NCBI RefSeq assembly: GCF_026810505.1
Contig: NZ_CP101750.1
Coordinates: 4,741,254 to 4,805,253 of the forward strand
Direction: 5' to 3'
Source: Streptomyces sp. Je 1-369
GTDB taxonomy: Bacteria > Actinomycetota > Actinomycetes > Streptomycetales > Streptomycetaceae
Length of the DNA stretch: 64,000 bases
The position numbers were made by a program, and so were the translations under genes. The notes under the pieces are model-generated. The model had not been told where the DNA came from. It made no database searches and saw only the letters and a list, made by a program, of their open reading frames with translations. This document shows positions 8,621 to 16,613 of the stretch, in pieces (position 1 is the first letter of the stretch; each line of letters starts with the position of its first letter).

Positions 8621-8923
8621 TCAGTTGCCGTAACCGGCGCCGGCGCCGTGGTGGCCGCCGTGGTGGCCGTGGTGGACGTCGCCGCCGGGGTTGGCGCACT
8701 TGTTGCCGAAGGTGGGGTTCAACAGGCCGATGACGTCGACGGTGTTGCCGCACACGTTCACCGGGACGTTGATGGGGGCCTGGAGCATGTTGCCCGAGAT
8801 GACACCCGGGGAACCGACCGCAGCACCCTGCGCGCCGGCATCCGCCATGGCGATGCCGGCACCACCGAGGGCGACGGCTCCGGTGCTGAGGGTAACAGCG
8901 GCTGCCTTAGCGATGCGAGACAT
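8621..8923 (-). CDS. Short chaplin with a histidine/glycine-rich C-terminal tail
   Basis: The 100-residue protein has a signal peptide (cleavage near AMA-DAG) and one chaplin domain (SPGVISGN, APINVPVNVCGNTVDVIG, LLNPTFGNKC with both cysteines). It then has an extra tail of about 22 residues made almost only of Gly and His (seven His within GGDVHHGHHGGHHGAG). Short chaplins normally end within a few residues of the second cysteine, so the tail is unusual. It could bind metal, which is notable next to a copper enzyme, but that is inference. AAAGGAGAA precedes the ATG. The frame extends further upstream but lacks a signal there. Confidence 0.93.
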   Translation of the reverse strand: MSRIAKAAAVTLSTGAVALGGAGIAMADAGAQGAAVGSPGVISGNMLQAPINVPVNVCGNTVDVIGLLNPTFGNKCANPGGDVHHGHHGGHHGAGAGYGN

Positions 8924-9184
8924 CACGTTCTCCTTTGACTTGGACAGAAGCGGCTGCCTACACACAGCCGCGTAATTCCCTAACGCCATTCGTCGAGACA
9001 AGGTCACGGCAGGAGATATCGCTGAAAGAGATTCTCACCGGGGATACCGGAGAGAAATAGCCCGGCCGGGTGGCCGACCGCGGCGCGCGGGCGTACCGCG
9101 CGTACGCGGAATGGCATATGAGCTTCCCGAGTGAGGGCGGCGCCGAACCCGTGACCTTCGCGCTCCCCGACAAGTTTTGAGGAC

Positions 9185-9472
9185 ATGACATCAGCACGAC
9201 GACTCATCGCCGCCGTCTCGCTGGCAGCCGGAGCCGCGGCCCTGTCCGCGCCGGCCGCTCAGGCGTCCGCCCCCGTGCCCGCCGCCGACGAGGGCAGGAT
9301 CTCGGTGCTCAGCACCGTCGACGACCTCGCGACGGCCGGTATGCCCGAGGAGCAGCGCGCCCAGATGCCGAGGCTCGCGAACCAGCTCGCCGGTCTCAAC
9401 CGGCTGAACGACCTGAACCAGCTGCACCAGATCACGGACCTGGTGGCCCCCGTCACGAACCTGGTGCAGTGA
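9185..9472 (+). CDS. Small secreted protein, unknown function
   Basis: The 95-residue product has a Sec signal peptide (ARRLIAAVSLAAGAAALS, cleavage after AQA). A hydrophilic helical mature part ends in an Asn/Leu/Gln-rich stretch with LAGLNRLNDLNQLHQIT and LVAPVTNLVQ. That ending resembles the C-termini of several small Streptomyces secreted proteins, but I cannot name a family. TGAGGAC precedes the ATG. It stands alone between the chaplin gene (divergent) and the M23 peptidase gene (convergent). Confidence 0.7.
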   Translation: MTSARRLIAAVSLAAGAAALSAPAAQASAPVPAADEGRISVLSTVDDLATAGMPEEQRAQMPRLANQLAGLNRLNDLNQLHQITDLVAPVTNLVQ

Positions 9473-9505
9473 CGACGTCCGTCACCGTCACCGTCACCGG
9501 CACTG

Positions 9506-10192
9506 TCACAGGAGCCGCACTCCGCGTTTGGCCAGGTAACTCACCGGATTGATGTCCGATCCGTACTCGCGGCGGGCCCGTACCTCCAGATGGAGGTGGG
9601 GGCCCGTGGCACGTCCCGTGGCGCCACTCCTGCCGAGGAGGGTCCCGGCCTCGATCCGCGCACCCTCGCGGACCGCGATGCTCGACAGATGCGCCACCAG
9701 GGAGTAGTGCTCGTCCGGCATCCGTACCGTCACGGCGTTGCCGTACGCGCCCGACCACCGCGCCACGAGCACGACGCCCGAGCCCACGGCGTACACGGGC
9801 GTCCCCTGCGGAACGGCCAGATCGATGCCCGTGTGGTGCCCGGCGAGCCAGTCGCCGCGGATGCCGTAGGGCGCGGTGACCCTGAAGCCGCGGCGCAGCG
9901 GCATCGCGTACTGCTCGGGAGGCCCTTCCGGGATGCCCCGCATCTCCTGCGAGCCGAAGAGGTCGTCCGCCGCCGCCAGGGACGCCTCGAACTCGGCGTC
10001 GTATGCACCGGTACAGACGTGGTCCGGCGGGTCTGAGGTGTCTGGTGTGTCCGACGGCCCGCCGTCCGACCTGGCCGCCGCGCGCGACGCCGTCAGCGGT
10101 ACCGCCCCGCCGGCCAGCAGCGCCACGGCGGCTCCCAGGGCACGGCGCCGGGTGGTGGCCGCTTCTGCCGGGCTCGCTATGTCGTGATTCAT
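9506..10192 (-). CDS. M23 family (LytM-type) secreted metallopeptidase
   Basis: The 228-residue protein has an RRR-containing, possibly Tat-type, signal and a LytM domain at the C-terminus. Zinc ligands and catalytic residues are visible in GHHTGIDLAVP (H-x3-D) and GPHLHLEV (H-x-H), with the central GSGVVLVARWSGAYGN. Such enzymes cut peptide cross-links of peptidoglycan or, when degenerate, activate amidases. Here both metal motifs are intact, so activity is expected. The ATG at 10192 is chosen for its position just before the signal. Longer starts at 10226 and 10261 are possible. It is convergent with the small secreted protein gene. Confidence 0.87.
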   Translation of the reverse strand: MNHDIASPAEAATTRRRALGAAVALLAGGAVPLTASRAAARSDGGPSDTPDTSDPPDHVCTGAYDAEFEASLAAADDLFGSQEMRGIPEGPPEQYAMPLRRGFRVTAPYGIRGDWLAGHHTGIDLAVPQGTPVYAVGSGVVLVARWSGAYGNAVTVRMPDEHYSLVAHLSSIAVREGARIEAGTLLGRSGATGRATGPHLHLEVRARREYGSDINPVSYLAKRGVRLL

Positions 10193-10295
10193 GTCCGTCA
10201 GCTCACTGGTGCCGGGCCCCGAACGCATCTCGGGGTGCGCCGCCTGGCGTACGTCGCGCACCGTCTCGTGGCACTCAGGACCTCCGGCACAGGCC

Positions 10296-10718
10296 CTAGG
10301 TGGGCGGGGAGACGCCTTCGTCCGAACTCCGTTCCGCGGGCGGCGGCCAGTGCGGGCGGGCGGGTTCCGGCAGGGAGCGCAGGGCCTGGCCGACCGACGT
10401 GTGCGACGAGAACAGGGCCGTGCTGCCGCTGTGTTCGAGCAGCGCGGCGAGGCGGCGGCCCACTCCCGCGAGCATCAGGTCGCCCGCTCTGCGCCGCAGG
10501 AGCCAGTGCAGGGCCAGCAGGCAGTTCAGGCCGCGCGAGTCGCAGAACGTCAGGGCGGTCACGTCGAGCACGATGTGGCGCCGGCCCGCGTCGAGGGCGA
10601 CGGCCAGCGTGTCCATGAAGAACTTCTCGGACGCCCGGTCGAGTTCGCCGCTGAGCCGCAGCACGGCGCAGGCGTCGGAGTGCGCGAGGCCCGCGATGGA
10701 CAGACGGTGCGGCGACAT
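10296..10718 (-). CDS. STAS-domain anti-sigma factor antagonist
   Basis: The 140-residue protein is a single STAS domain with LRLSGELDRAS at the start and VLDVTALTFCDSRGLNCLL in the middle. The serine in DSRGL is the residue that anti-sigma kinases phosphorylate in SpoIIAA/RsbV-like antagonists. When unphosphorylated these proteins bind the anti-sigma factor and free a SigB/SigF-type sigma factor. No kinase or sigma gene is adjacent, so the partner is elsewhere. GAGGGGT precedes the ATG. Confidence 0.88.
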   Translation of the reverse strand: MSPHRLSIAGLAHSDACAVLRLSGELDRASEKFFMDTLAVALDAGRRHIVLDVTALTFCDSRGLNCLLALHWLLRRRAGDLMLAGVGRRLAALLEHSGSTALFSSHTSVGQALRSLPEPARPHWPPPAERSSDEGVSPPT

Positions 10719-10859
10719 ACCCCTCACACCTCCGGGGGCCGACAGCGAGTGCGGGCCCGACGACACGACAGGACCGGACCGGCTCGGACGATCTGCTCTC
10801 TGCGGGTATACAGGATCGGCAGGGAGACGTCAGCCCACCGGGGACAAGTCACAGCCGGT

Positions 10860-10916
10860 ACCCGTACCCGTCCGGCCACCACCCGTACCCGCCCGGCCAC
10901 CCGCACCCGCCCGGCC
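10860..10916. repeat. Tandem 18-21 bp repeat upstream of STAS and monooxygenase genes
   Basis: Three successive copies of ACCCGYACCCGYCCGGCC (the first extended by ACC) fill this stretch inside the 324-bp divergent intergenic region 10719-11042. Nothing else was recognised in that region apart from the promoters it must contain. Confidence 0.7.
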
Positions 10917-11042
10917 ACCGGACCCGCTCCGGTCGGCTCGGTCCCATTTGATGAACTCGACCCGGTCCCGCAGCGTGGCGCACCGCGCGCGTACCACCGC
11001 CCCTTACGTTGAGGCTCCTCCCGAAGACACACAGGAGCGCGC

Positions 11043-12263
11043 GTGAAGATCGATTGCGTCGGTGGAGGGCCCGCCTCCCTGTACCTGGCCATCCTCGCCA
11101 AACTCCGGGAACCGGCCCACGAGGTCACGGTCCACGAACGGCACGCGGCCGGGACCAGCTACGGCTGGGGCGTGACGTACTGGCCCGACCTCCTGAGGGA
11201 CCTGCACGCCCACGACCCCGAGTCGGCCCGCCTCATCGAGGAGCAGTCGGTGTGCTGGCGGGGCGGATTCGCGTACGTCGGCGACCGCACCACCGCGCAC
11301 GACGGTGACCCAGGACACGCGATCGGCCGCCACCGGCTGCGTACGATCCTCGCCGACCGGGCCCGCTCCCTGGGCGTACGCCTGGAGTTCGGCAAGGAGA
11401 TCGGCGGCCGCGCCGACCTGCCGGACGCGGACCTCGTCGTCGCGGGCGACGGGGCGCACAGCGGGCTCCGCACGGAACAGGCGGCCCGGTTCGGCACCCG
11501 GGTGACCACCGGCGCCAACCGTTTCATCTGGCTCGGCACCAGCCGGGTCTTCACGGCGTTCACCTTCGCCTTCGTCGAGACCGACCACGGCTGGATCTGG
11601 TGCTACGCGTACGGCTTCAGCGACGAGCACAGCACCTGCGTCGTGGAGTGCTCCGCCACCACCTGGTCGGCCCTCGGCTTCGACCGCCTCGACCACTCAG
11701 AGACCCTGCGCCTGCTGGAGAAACTCTTCGCCGACCCGCTCGAAGGCCACGAGCTCCTCGGCCGCAAGGACATCGAGAGCCACGCCCAGTGGCAGGCCTT
11801 CCCGACCGTCACGAACACGGCCTGGTCGCACGGCGACCTCGTACTCATCGGCGACGCCGCCCACACCACGCACTACTCCATCGGAGCCGGCACCACCCTC
11901 GCGCTGCGCGACGCGATGAGCCTGGCCCGCGCGGTGGGCTCCGTCGCCGGACCGCGCGAGCTGCCCGCCGCACTCGCCGCGTACGAGCGGGAACGGAGGC
12001 AGGCCCTGCTGTCGGTGCAGAGCGCCGCACGGCACAGCGCCCAGTGGTACGAGAGCCTGCCGCGCTACATGGGCCTGGAGCCGCACCAGATGTTCGCCCT
12101 GCTCGGCCAGCGCCACTCGCCCCTGCTGCCCTACGTGCCGCCGCAGCTGTACTTCCACGTCGACCAGGCCCTCGGCCGACTCCAGGCCCTGCGCTGGCTC
12201 AAACAGCGCCTCGGCCCGCGCCTCGCCCGTACTCTGCAGAGCCGCCGCACCCCCGGCCCCTAG
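11043..12263 (+). CDS. FAD-dependent monooxygenase, salicylyl/anthraniloyl-CoA hydroxylase-like
   Basis: The 406-residue flavoprotein has the N-terminal dinucleotide motif (VGGGPASLYLAILAKL), HEVTVHERHAAGTSYGWGV, a DG-type motif (VVAGDGAHSGLR) and the GD motif LIGDAAHTTHYSIGAGT. The last, with the following LALRDAMSLARAV, is the pattern I recall from salicylyl-CoA 5-hydroxylase and from the N-terminal half of anthraniloyl-CoA monooxygenase. It should therefore hydroxylate or epoxidise an aromatic substrate, perhaps a CoA thioester, using NAD(P)H and oxygen. No CoA ligase, thioesterase or old-yellow-enzyme-like second half is encoded nearby, so the substrate is open. The start is a GTG with GGAG about ten bases upstream. 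Confidence 0.8.
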   Translation: MKIDCVGGGPASLYLAILAKLREPAHEVTVHERHAAGTSYGWGVTYWPDLLRDLHAHDPESARLIEEQSVCWRGGFAYVGDRTTAHDGDPGHAIGRHRLRTILADRARSLGVRLEFGKEIGGRADLPDADLVVAGDGAHSGLRTEQAARFGTRVTTGANRFIWLGTSRVFTAFTFAFVETDHGWIWCYAYGFSDEHSTCVVECSATTWSALGFDRLDHSETLRLLEKLFADPLEGHELLGRKDIESHAQWQAFPTVTNTAWSHGDLVLIGDAAHTTHYSIGAGTTLALRDAMSLARAVGSVAGPRELPAALAAYERERRQALLSVQSAARHSAQWYESLPRYMGLEPHQMFALLGQRHSPLLPYVPPQLYFHVDQALGRLQALRWLKQRLGPRLARTLQSRRTPGP

Positions 12264-12586
12264 ACGGCGTGCTGGTCGCGGGCCAGTCGGGTGAGCCTGC
12301 GGACCAGGCCGTCCGGTGGGCCGTGACCGTCGGCGTGCACGATCAGCTCGCTCGGCAGACCGAGTCCGCGCGCCCGGTGGACGACCGTGTCCGCGTCCCC
12401 GGGTGAGGCGGCGCTCACGTCGATGACCAGCGCGTCCGGCAGCAGCACCCGGGCCCGGGCGAGGGCCAGGGAGATGTCATGGGTGTGGGAGAGGACGCAC
12501 ACCTCGGGGATGCTCTCGATCCGGGAGATCAGGTCGGTCGCCCGCTCCCGCCCGACCAGCACCAGCACGGTCAGCACGCTTCCCAT
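12260..12586 (-). CDS. Degenerate receiver-like protein
   Basis: The 108-residue protein folds, by pattern, like a CheY-type receiver: VLTVLVLVG as first strand, LPDALVIDVSA as the strand carrying the would-be phosphorylated aspartate, and SELIVHADG as a later strand. The acidic cluster normally found after the first strand is missing and no output domain exists, so it may be a pseudo-receiver. GGAGGAAG precedes the ATG. Its last bases overlap the last bases of the convergent monooxygenase gene. Confidence 0.55.
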   Translation of the reverse strand: MGSVLTVLVLVGRERATDLISRIESIPEVCVLSHTHDISLALARARVLLPDALVIDVSAASPGDADTVVHRARGLGLPSELIVHADGHGPPDGLVRRLTRLARDQHAV

Positions 12587-12649
12587 CTTCCTCCGGGCCG
12601 CCGTGCGTGTCCTGAGCGGACGGAGCGGCGAACGAGAAGAGGACGGAAA

Positions 12650-12691
12650 AGCACCGGCGCCGACGGTGTCGCGTCCGTCGGCGCCGGTGCT
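12650..12691 (-). terminator. Strong terminator of the 12729-12983 gene
   Basis: A perfect 17-bp inverted repeat (minus strand arms AGCACCGGCGCCGACGG and its complement) encloses an 8-base loop. It is followed on the minus strand by TTTT, a classic Rho-independent structure. Confidence 0.9.
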
Positions 12692-12728
12692 CCTCACCGC
12701 TGTGGCTCACTGCCGCCGCGGCTCCGTA

Positions 12729-12983
12729 CTAGACGTGTACGGACTGCGAGCCGGTCTGCACGGACTTCATGCCGGTCTCGACCACCGTCAGGCCCGTCTT
12801 GCCCGCGTCCAGCGCGTCCCGGCCCGTCTCGGCCGGGTTCATCAGGGTCTCGCCGACGACACGGCCCACGGTGCGGGCGCCCTCACCGGAGCCGGGGACG
12901 GCCTGGGCGGGTGCGGCAGCGGCGACGGAGGCGGCGGCCGCCGTCAGGGTCAGGGCGGTGAGCATGCGCTTCGAGGTGTTCAT
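12729..12983 (-). CDS. Small secreted protein, unknown function
   Basis: The 84-residue product has a Sec signal peptide (KRMLTALTLTAAAASVAAAA, cleavage after AQA). The mature part of about 55 residues is rich in Gly, Thr and Val, with the pattern GETLMNPAETGRDALDAGKTGL. I do not recognise the family. It is followed by a strong terminator and preceded by a repeat-bearing intergenic region, so it is probably monocistronic. Confidence 0.7.
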   Translation of the reverse strand: MNTSKRMLTALTLTAAAASVAAAAPAQAVPGSGEGARTVGRVVGETLMNPAETGRDALDAGKTGLTVVETGMKSVQTGSQSVHV

Positions 12984-13051
12984 GGTCTTTCAAACGGAAC
13001 AGAGCGCAGGAAGATGCGCCCGACATCGTTAGTAACCCGGGCAATTCCACC

Positions 13052-13138
13052 GTCCGAGCGACCCGTGGCGTACGTCCGTCGAGCGACCGGTGACGTATCT
13101 CCGTTGTCCGTCGAGCGTTCCGTGGCGTACGTCCGTCA
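13052..13138. repeat. Three degenerate tandem repeats
   Basis: About three copies of a 26-33 bp unit built on GTCCGTCGAGCG-n-CCGTGGCGTAC occur between two leftward genes, running up to the stop codon of the 13136-13627 gene. No function can be read from them. Confidence 0.55.
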
Positions 13139-13627
13139 GAAGTGCAGCATCGACATCAGCTCAGGGCTGCGCATACCGGTCGACATCTCCGGGAGCCGCT
13201 GCCCCGGCCGCATCCACCCCGCGCGCTCGGCAGCCGCGACGGCCGCCGCCTCGGCCTCGTCCGCCGCGGCGTTCAGGGCCTCGTCCGCGCCGAGGCCCTC
13301 CCGGCCCGCGGCGGCCGACGCGGCCTGCGACGCCCGGAGCGCGGCACGGCAGGCGGCGACGGCCGGTTCGCTCCCGCCGTCGTGCTGCTGCCCCATCTGC
13401 GCGGCCTGGGCCGCGGCAGCCGCCGCGTTGCGCGCGCAACGCGAGTCCGCCGCCGGGTCGGGGGCGGACTCCGACAGCACGGCGAGCGCCTGGAGGGACA
13501 CGCGGGCGGCGTGCGCGGCCTTCCACACGACGTGCTCCGGCGCCTCGTGCCGCTCGACGTGGTGGCAGACCGAGGCGGCGCGGAAGGCGGCGCTCTCGGC
13601 GCGTGCGGCGTGGCTGCGTTCCGTCAT
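13136..13627 (-). CDS. Alanine-rich helical protein, unknown function
   Basis: The 163-residue product is about 30% alanine and predicted almost wholly helical (AAAAAAQAAQMGQQHDG, AACRAALRASQAASAAAG). It has histidines near the N-terminus (CHHVERHEAPEHVV) and no signal peptide. GGGAGACGG precedes the chosen ATG. Codon bias is strong, so it is likely a real gene. I do not recognise a family. Confidence 0.6.
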   Translation of the reverse strand: MTERSHAARAESAAFRAASVCHHVERHEAPEHVVWKAAHAARVSLQALAVLSESAPDPAADSRCARNAAAAAAQAAQMGQQHDGGSEPAVAACRAALRASQAASAAAGREGLGADEALNAAADEAEAAAVAAAERAGWMRPGQRLPEMSTGMRSPELMSMLHF

Positions 13628-13725
13628 GGCCGTCTCCCTGTCCACGGGCGGATCGTGCCGGATGTGCGGCAGGGTGACAGGTCGGCCCGCAACTGGCCAG
13701 ACGTACGGCGGTAGTACACCCGTGG

Positions 13726-14175
13726 TCAGACGAACATCCCCAGCGCGTCGTCCAGCGACCACGCCTGCCAGCTCATCGCGAAGAAGGCGACGAACGAGGC
13801 CAGCGCCATCATGAGGTTCTGCCCCTGCTCGGCCCAGTCGTGGATCATCAGGACGAGATAGACGAGGTTGAGGACGAACCCGCAGATCAGGGCGACGGGC
13901 GTGAGGAATCCGACGATCAGGCCGAGACCCAGGGCGAGTTCCGCGTAGGCGACGACGTACGCCATGACGCGCGGCCGCGGCTTCACCACCACGTTGAAGC
14001 CCTCGCGCACCGCGGACCACCGGTGTTTCTCGGCGATGCCCGCGGCCCAGCCGATGCCGCCGCCACCGAACCACGTCTTCTTGTCCTTGTGGCGCCAGCT
14101 CTCCAGCCACCACAGGCCGATCCCGATCCGGAGTACGGCCACCCACTCGGCTCCGCCGAGCCAGATCGTCTGCAT
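13726..14175 (-). CDS. DoxX-like membrane protein
   Basis: The 149-residue protein has four membrane helices arranged as in DoxX/DoxD proteins. The first helix ends LRIGIGLWWLESWRHKDKKTW, the third has YAELALGLGLIVGFLTPVALICG, and MIHDWAEQGQNLMMALAS lies between the last two. GGAGGA precedes the ATG at 14175. It is divergent from the amidohydrolase gene, and two TetR-type operators lie in the shared promoter region, so the two are probably one regulon. The biochemical role of this subfamily is not established. Confidence 0.78.
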   Translation of the reverse strand: MQTIWLGGAEWVAVLRIGIGLWWLESWRHKDKKTWFGGGGIGWAAGIAEKHRWSAVREGFNVVVKPRPRVMAYVVAYAELALGLGLIVGFLTPVALICGFVLNLVYLVLMIHDWAEQGQNLMMALASFVAFFAMSWQAWSLDDALGMFV

Positions 14176-14197
14176 CGCGCGTCCTCCCCAAGCCAAC

Positions 14198-14212
14198 CTG
14201 ACGGGGCGTCAG
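14198..14212. promoter_or_regulatory. TetR-type operator, proximal to the DoxX-like gene
   Basis: CTGACGGGGCGTCAG is a perfect 6-bp inverted repeat with a 3-base centre, 23 bases upstream of the DoxX-like start. It shares its core (TGACGnnnCGTCA) with the second site at 14305. Confidence 0.75.
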
Positions 14213-14304
14213 TTCACCGGATGAGGCTGCGACGCGCAAGGGGTCGAGTTGCGGGCGGACGCTTGCCGCCGACGATGCGAGCCCATAACCTCGATCCGAC
14301 GCTA

Positions 14305-14325
14305 AATCTGATGGAGCGTCAGATT
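14305..14325. promoter_or_regulatory. TetR-type operator, proximal to the amidohydrolase gene
   Basis: The 21-base site reads AATCTGA, TGGAGCG, TCAGATT and is an almost perfect palindrome with one mismatched pair. It matches the TGACGnnnCGTCA operator class bound by several actinobacterial TetR-family repressors. It lies 66 bases before the amidohydrolase start. Confidence 0.75.
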
Positions 14326-14390
14326 AAGGTCGGTGGCACCGGCAGGCAGCGGTAGCGGAAGCGACAGCGGCAGCAGTAGGGGGCACAGCA

Positions 14391-15614
14391 GTGGTCAGCA
14401 GCGAGGACGGCACCAAGGAACTCCCCCGGGTCATCAGCGTGGACGACCACGTGATCGAGCCCGCACACCTCTTCGACACATGGCTTCCCGCCAAGTACCG
14501 CGACCGGGGTCCGAAGCCCTTCACCGCGGGCATCGGCGAGCTGGAGTACATCGGCGGCAAGTACCGGTTCACGACCGACCCGGCGGGACAGATCACCGAC
14601 TGGTGGGAGTACGAGGGCAGCATCTTCCCGTACAAGCGCATCATCGCCGCCGTCGGCTTCTCGCGCGACGAGATGACGCTGGACGGCATCACCCGCGAGC
14701 AGATGCGCAAGGGCTGTTGGGACCCCAAGGCCCGCCTGGCGGACATGGACCTCAACCATGTCGAGGCGTCCCTCTGCTTCCCGACCTTCCCCCGCTTCTG
14801 CGGCCAGACCTTCTCCGAGGCCAAGGACAAGGAGGTCGGTCTCGCCTGTGTCCGCGCCTACAACGACTGGATGGTCGAGGAGTGGTGCGGCGACAGCGGC
14901 GGCCGGCTGATCCCGCTCTGCCTGATCCCGCTCTGGGACGTGGGCCTCGCCGTCGCCGAGATCAGGCGCAACGCCGCGCGCGGGGTGCGGGCCGTCACCT
15001 TCAGCGAGATCCCCACGTACCTGGGCCTGCCGTCGATCCACTCCGGGTACTGGGACCCGTTCTTCGCGGCCTGCGAGGAGACCGGGACCGTCGTGAACAT
15101 GCACATCGGCTCGTCGTCGCAGATGCCGGCCGCCTCCCCGGACGCGCCGCCCGCGGTCCAGGCCTCGCTCTCCTTCAACAACGCGATGGCGTCGATGATG
15201 GACTTCCTCTTCAGCGGCGTCCTGGTGAAGTTCCCGCGGCTCAAACTCGCGTACAGCGAGGGCCAGATGGGCTGGATCCCGTACGCCCTGGAACGCGCCG
15301 ACGACGTGTGGGAGGAGCACCGGGCCTGGGGCGGTGTGAAGGACCTGGTCCCGGAGCCCCCGTCGACGTACTACTACCGGCAGATCTTCTGCTGCTTCTT
15401 CCGCGACAAGCACGGCATCGAGGCGATCGAGACCGTCGGCGTCGACAACGCCACCTTCGAGACGGACTACCCGCACGTCGACTCCACGTGGCCGCACACC
15501 AAGCAGGTCGCCGCCGAGCACGTCGGCCACCTCCCGGAGGAGATCGCGTACAAGCTGCTGCGCGGCAACGCCATCCGCATGCTGGACCTGCCGTTCGACC
15601 GGGCCGGGAGGTAG
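14391..15614 (+). CDS. Amidohydrolase 2 family (ACMSD-like) metal-dependent hydrolase
   Basis: The 407-residue protein is a TIM-barrel amidohydrolase of the PF04909 type. The early motif is ISVDDHVIEPAHLF, where the usual HxH appears as D-x-H. VNMHIGSSSQ supplies a later metal histidine, LAYSEGQMGWIPYALERAD the next block, and FETDYPHVDSTWP the catalytic aspartate near the end. Family members decarboxylate or hydrolyse aromatic and related substrates. The start is a GTG after GGGGG. It is divergently paired with the DoxX-like gene under two shared operators. The substrate is unknown. Confidence 0.85.
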   Translation: MVSSEDGTKELPRVISVDDHVIEPAHLFDTWLPAKYRDRGPKPFTAGIGELEYIGGKYRFTTDPAGQITDWWEYEGSIFPYKRIIAAVGFSRDEMTLDGITREQMRKGCWDPKARLADMDLNHVEASLCFPTFPRFCGQTFSEAKDKEVGLACVRAYNDWMVEEWCGDSGGRLIPLCLIPLWDVGLAVAEIRRNAARGVRAVTFSEIPTYLGLPSIHSGYWDPFFAACEETGTVVNMHIGSSSQMPAASPDAPPAVQASLSFNNAMASMMDFLFSGVLVKFPRLKLAYSEGQMGWIPYALERADDVWEEHRAWGGVKDLVPEPPSTYYYRQIFCCFFRDKHGIEAIETVGVDNATFETDYPHVDSTWPHTKQVAAEHVGHLPEEIAYKLLRGNAIRMLDLPFDRAGR

Positions 15615-15693
15615 GGGGCGGGGGAGGGGCGGATACGGTTCATTCGACCGCGCCAGCGACCGCCGCGGAGGCGCGCGACGGAGAGGCGATCGA

Positions 15694-16611
15694 ATGAGCA
15701 CCCCCCTTTCGGAGACGATGGTCACGCTCGGGCGGCGGTACGTGCGTGACGCCCCCGGCACCGTCGGCAAGGCGGCGCTGGCGGCCGGGTTCCTGAACCC
15801 ACGCCTCCGGGAGAACCCGCGCCGCCGGGTCGTCACCGACCGGTACGGCCACCGGTTCGCCGTCGACACCCAGGACCTCATCCAGCGCTACGTGTACCTG
15901 TTCGGCGCCTGGGAGCCGCACATGACGCGGTGGCTGCGCGGGCGCCTCGGTCCCGGGGACGTGTTCGTCGACGTCGGCGCGAACGTGGGCTACTTCGCCA
16001 TCCTGGGGGCCGGGCTCGTGGGCCCGGAGGGGCGGGTCGTGGCGGTCGAGGCCTCGCCCACGTTCCACGAGCGCGTACTGCTGCACGCGGAGCTGAACGG
16101 CTGCTCCAACATCCGCGCGGTCAACGCGGCGGTCTCGGACGCGCACAAGCGGCTCACGTTCATCCTCGCCAGCTCGAACAACATGGGCGCGAACAGCATC
16201 GTCCCGTACGACGGGCCCGCCGAGTCGACCTTCGAGTCGGACGCCGTGCCGCTGCCCGAGCTCCTGGAGCCCGACGAGCTGGCCCGCGCGCGCGTGATCA
16301 AGATCGACGTGGAGGGGGCGGAGGGCGGTGTCGTCCGGGGCCTCGCACCCGCGCTCGGCGGCCTCCGCGAGGACGTGGAGATCGCCGTGGAGGTGACGCC
16401 GGACCGCATGGAGCAACTCGGCGACTCCGTGGACGAGTTGATGGAGACGATGCGCGAGGCGGGCTTCCACGCGTACCGGCTGGTCAACGAGTACGCCCCT
16501 GACACCTACCCGGCCGCGATCCGCCGCCCCGCGCCGCCGGTGCGGTGGCGGGAGCCGATCACTGGCGAGACGGAGCTGGTCTTCTCGCGGACCGACGCGG
16601 AGACGCTCTGA
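15694..16611 (+). CDS. FkbM family SAM-dependent methyltransferase
   Basis: The 305-residue protein carries the Rossmann motif I (VFVDVGANVGYFAIL), the acidic loop VVAVEASPTFHERV and the FkbM hallmark VIKIDVEGAEGGVVRGL. FkbM enzymes methylate hydroxyl groups, often on sugars or polyketides. Together with the convergent GT2 gene, whose stop lies two bases from its own stop, it may act on a cell-surface glycan. That link is inferred from position only. Confidence 0.88.
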   Translation: MSTPLSETMVTLGRRYVRDAPGTVGKAALAAGFLNPRLRENPRRRVVTDRYGHRFAVDTQDLIQRYVYLFGAWEPHMTRWLRGRLGPGDVFVDVGANVGYFAILGAGLVGPEGRVVAVEASPTFHERVLLHAELNGCSNIRAVNAAVSDAHKRLTFILASSNNMGANSIVPYDGPAESTFESDAVPLPELLEPDELARARVIKIDVEGAEGGVVRGLAPALGGLREDVEIAVEVTPDRMEQLGDSVDELMETMREAGFHAYRLVNEYAPDTYPAAIRRPAPPVRWREPITGETELVFSRTDAETL

Positions 16612-16613
16612 GG

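Noticed and set aside
4239..8923. Rodlin genes among the small secreted proteins
   Set aside because: The proteins at 5533 and 9185 are shorter than rodlins and lack their conserved cysteine and Asn-rich pattern.
14319..15881. Minus-strand open frame opposite the amidohydrolase
   Set aside because: It lacks any recognised motif and its start falls inside FkbM coding DNA. The plus strand holds a clear amidohydrolase.
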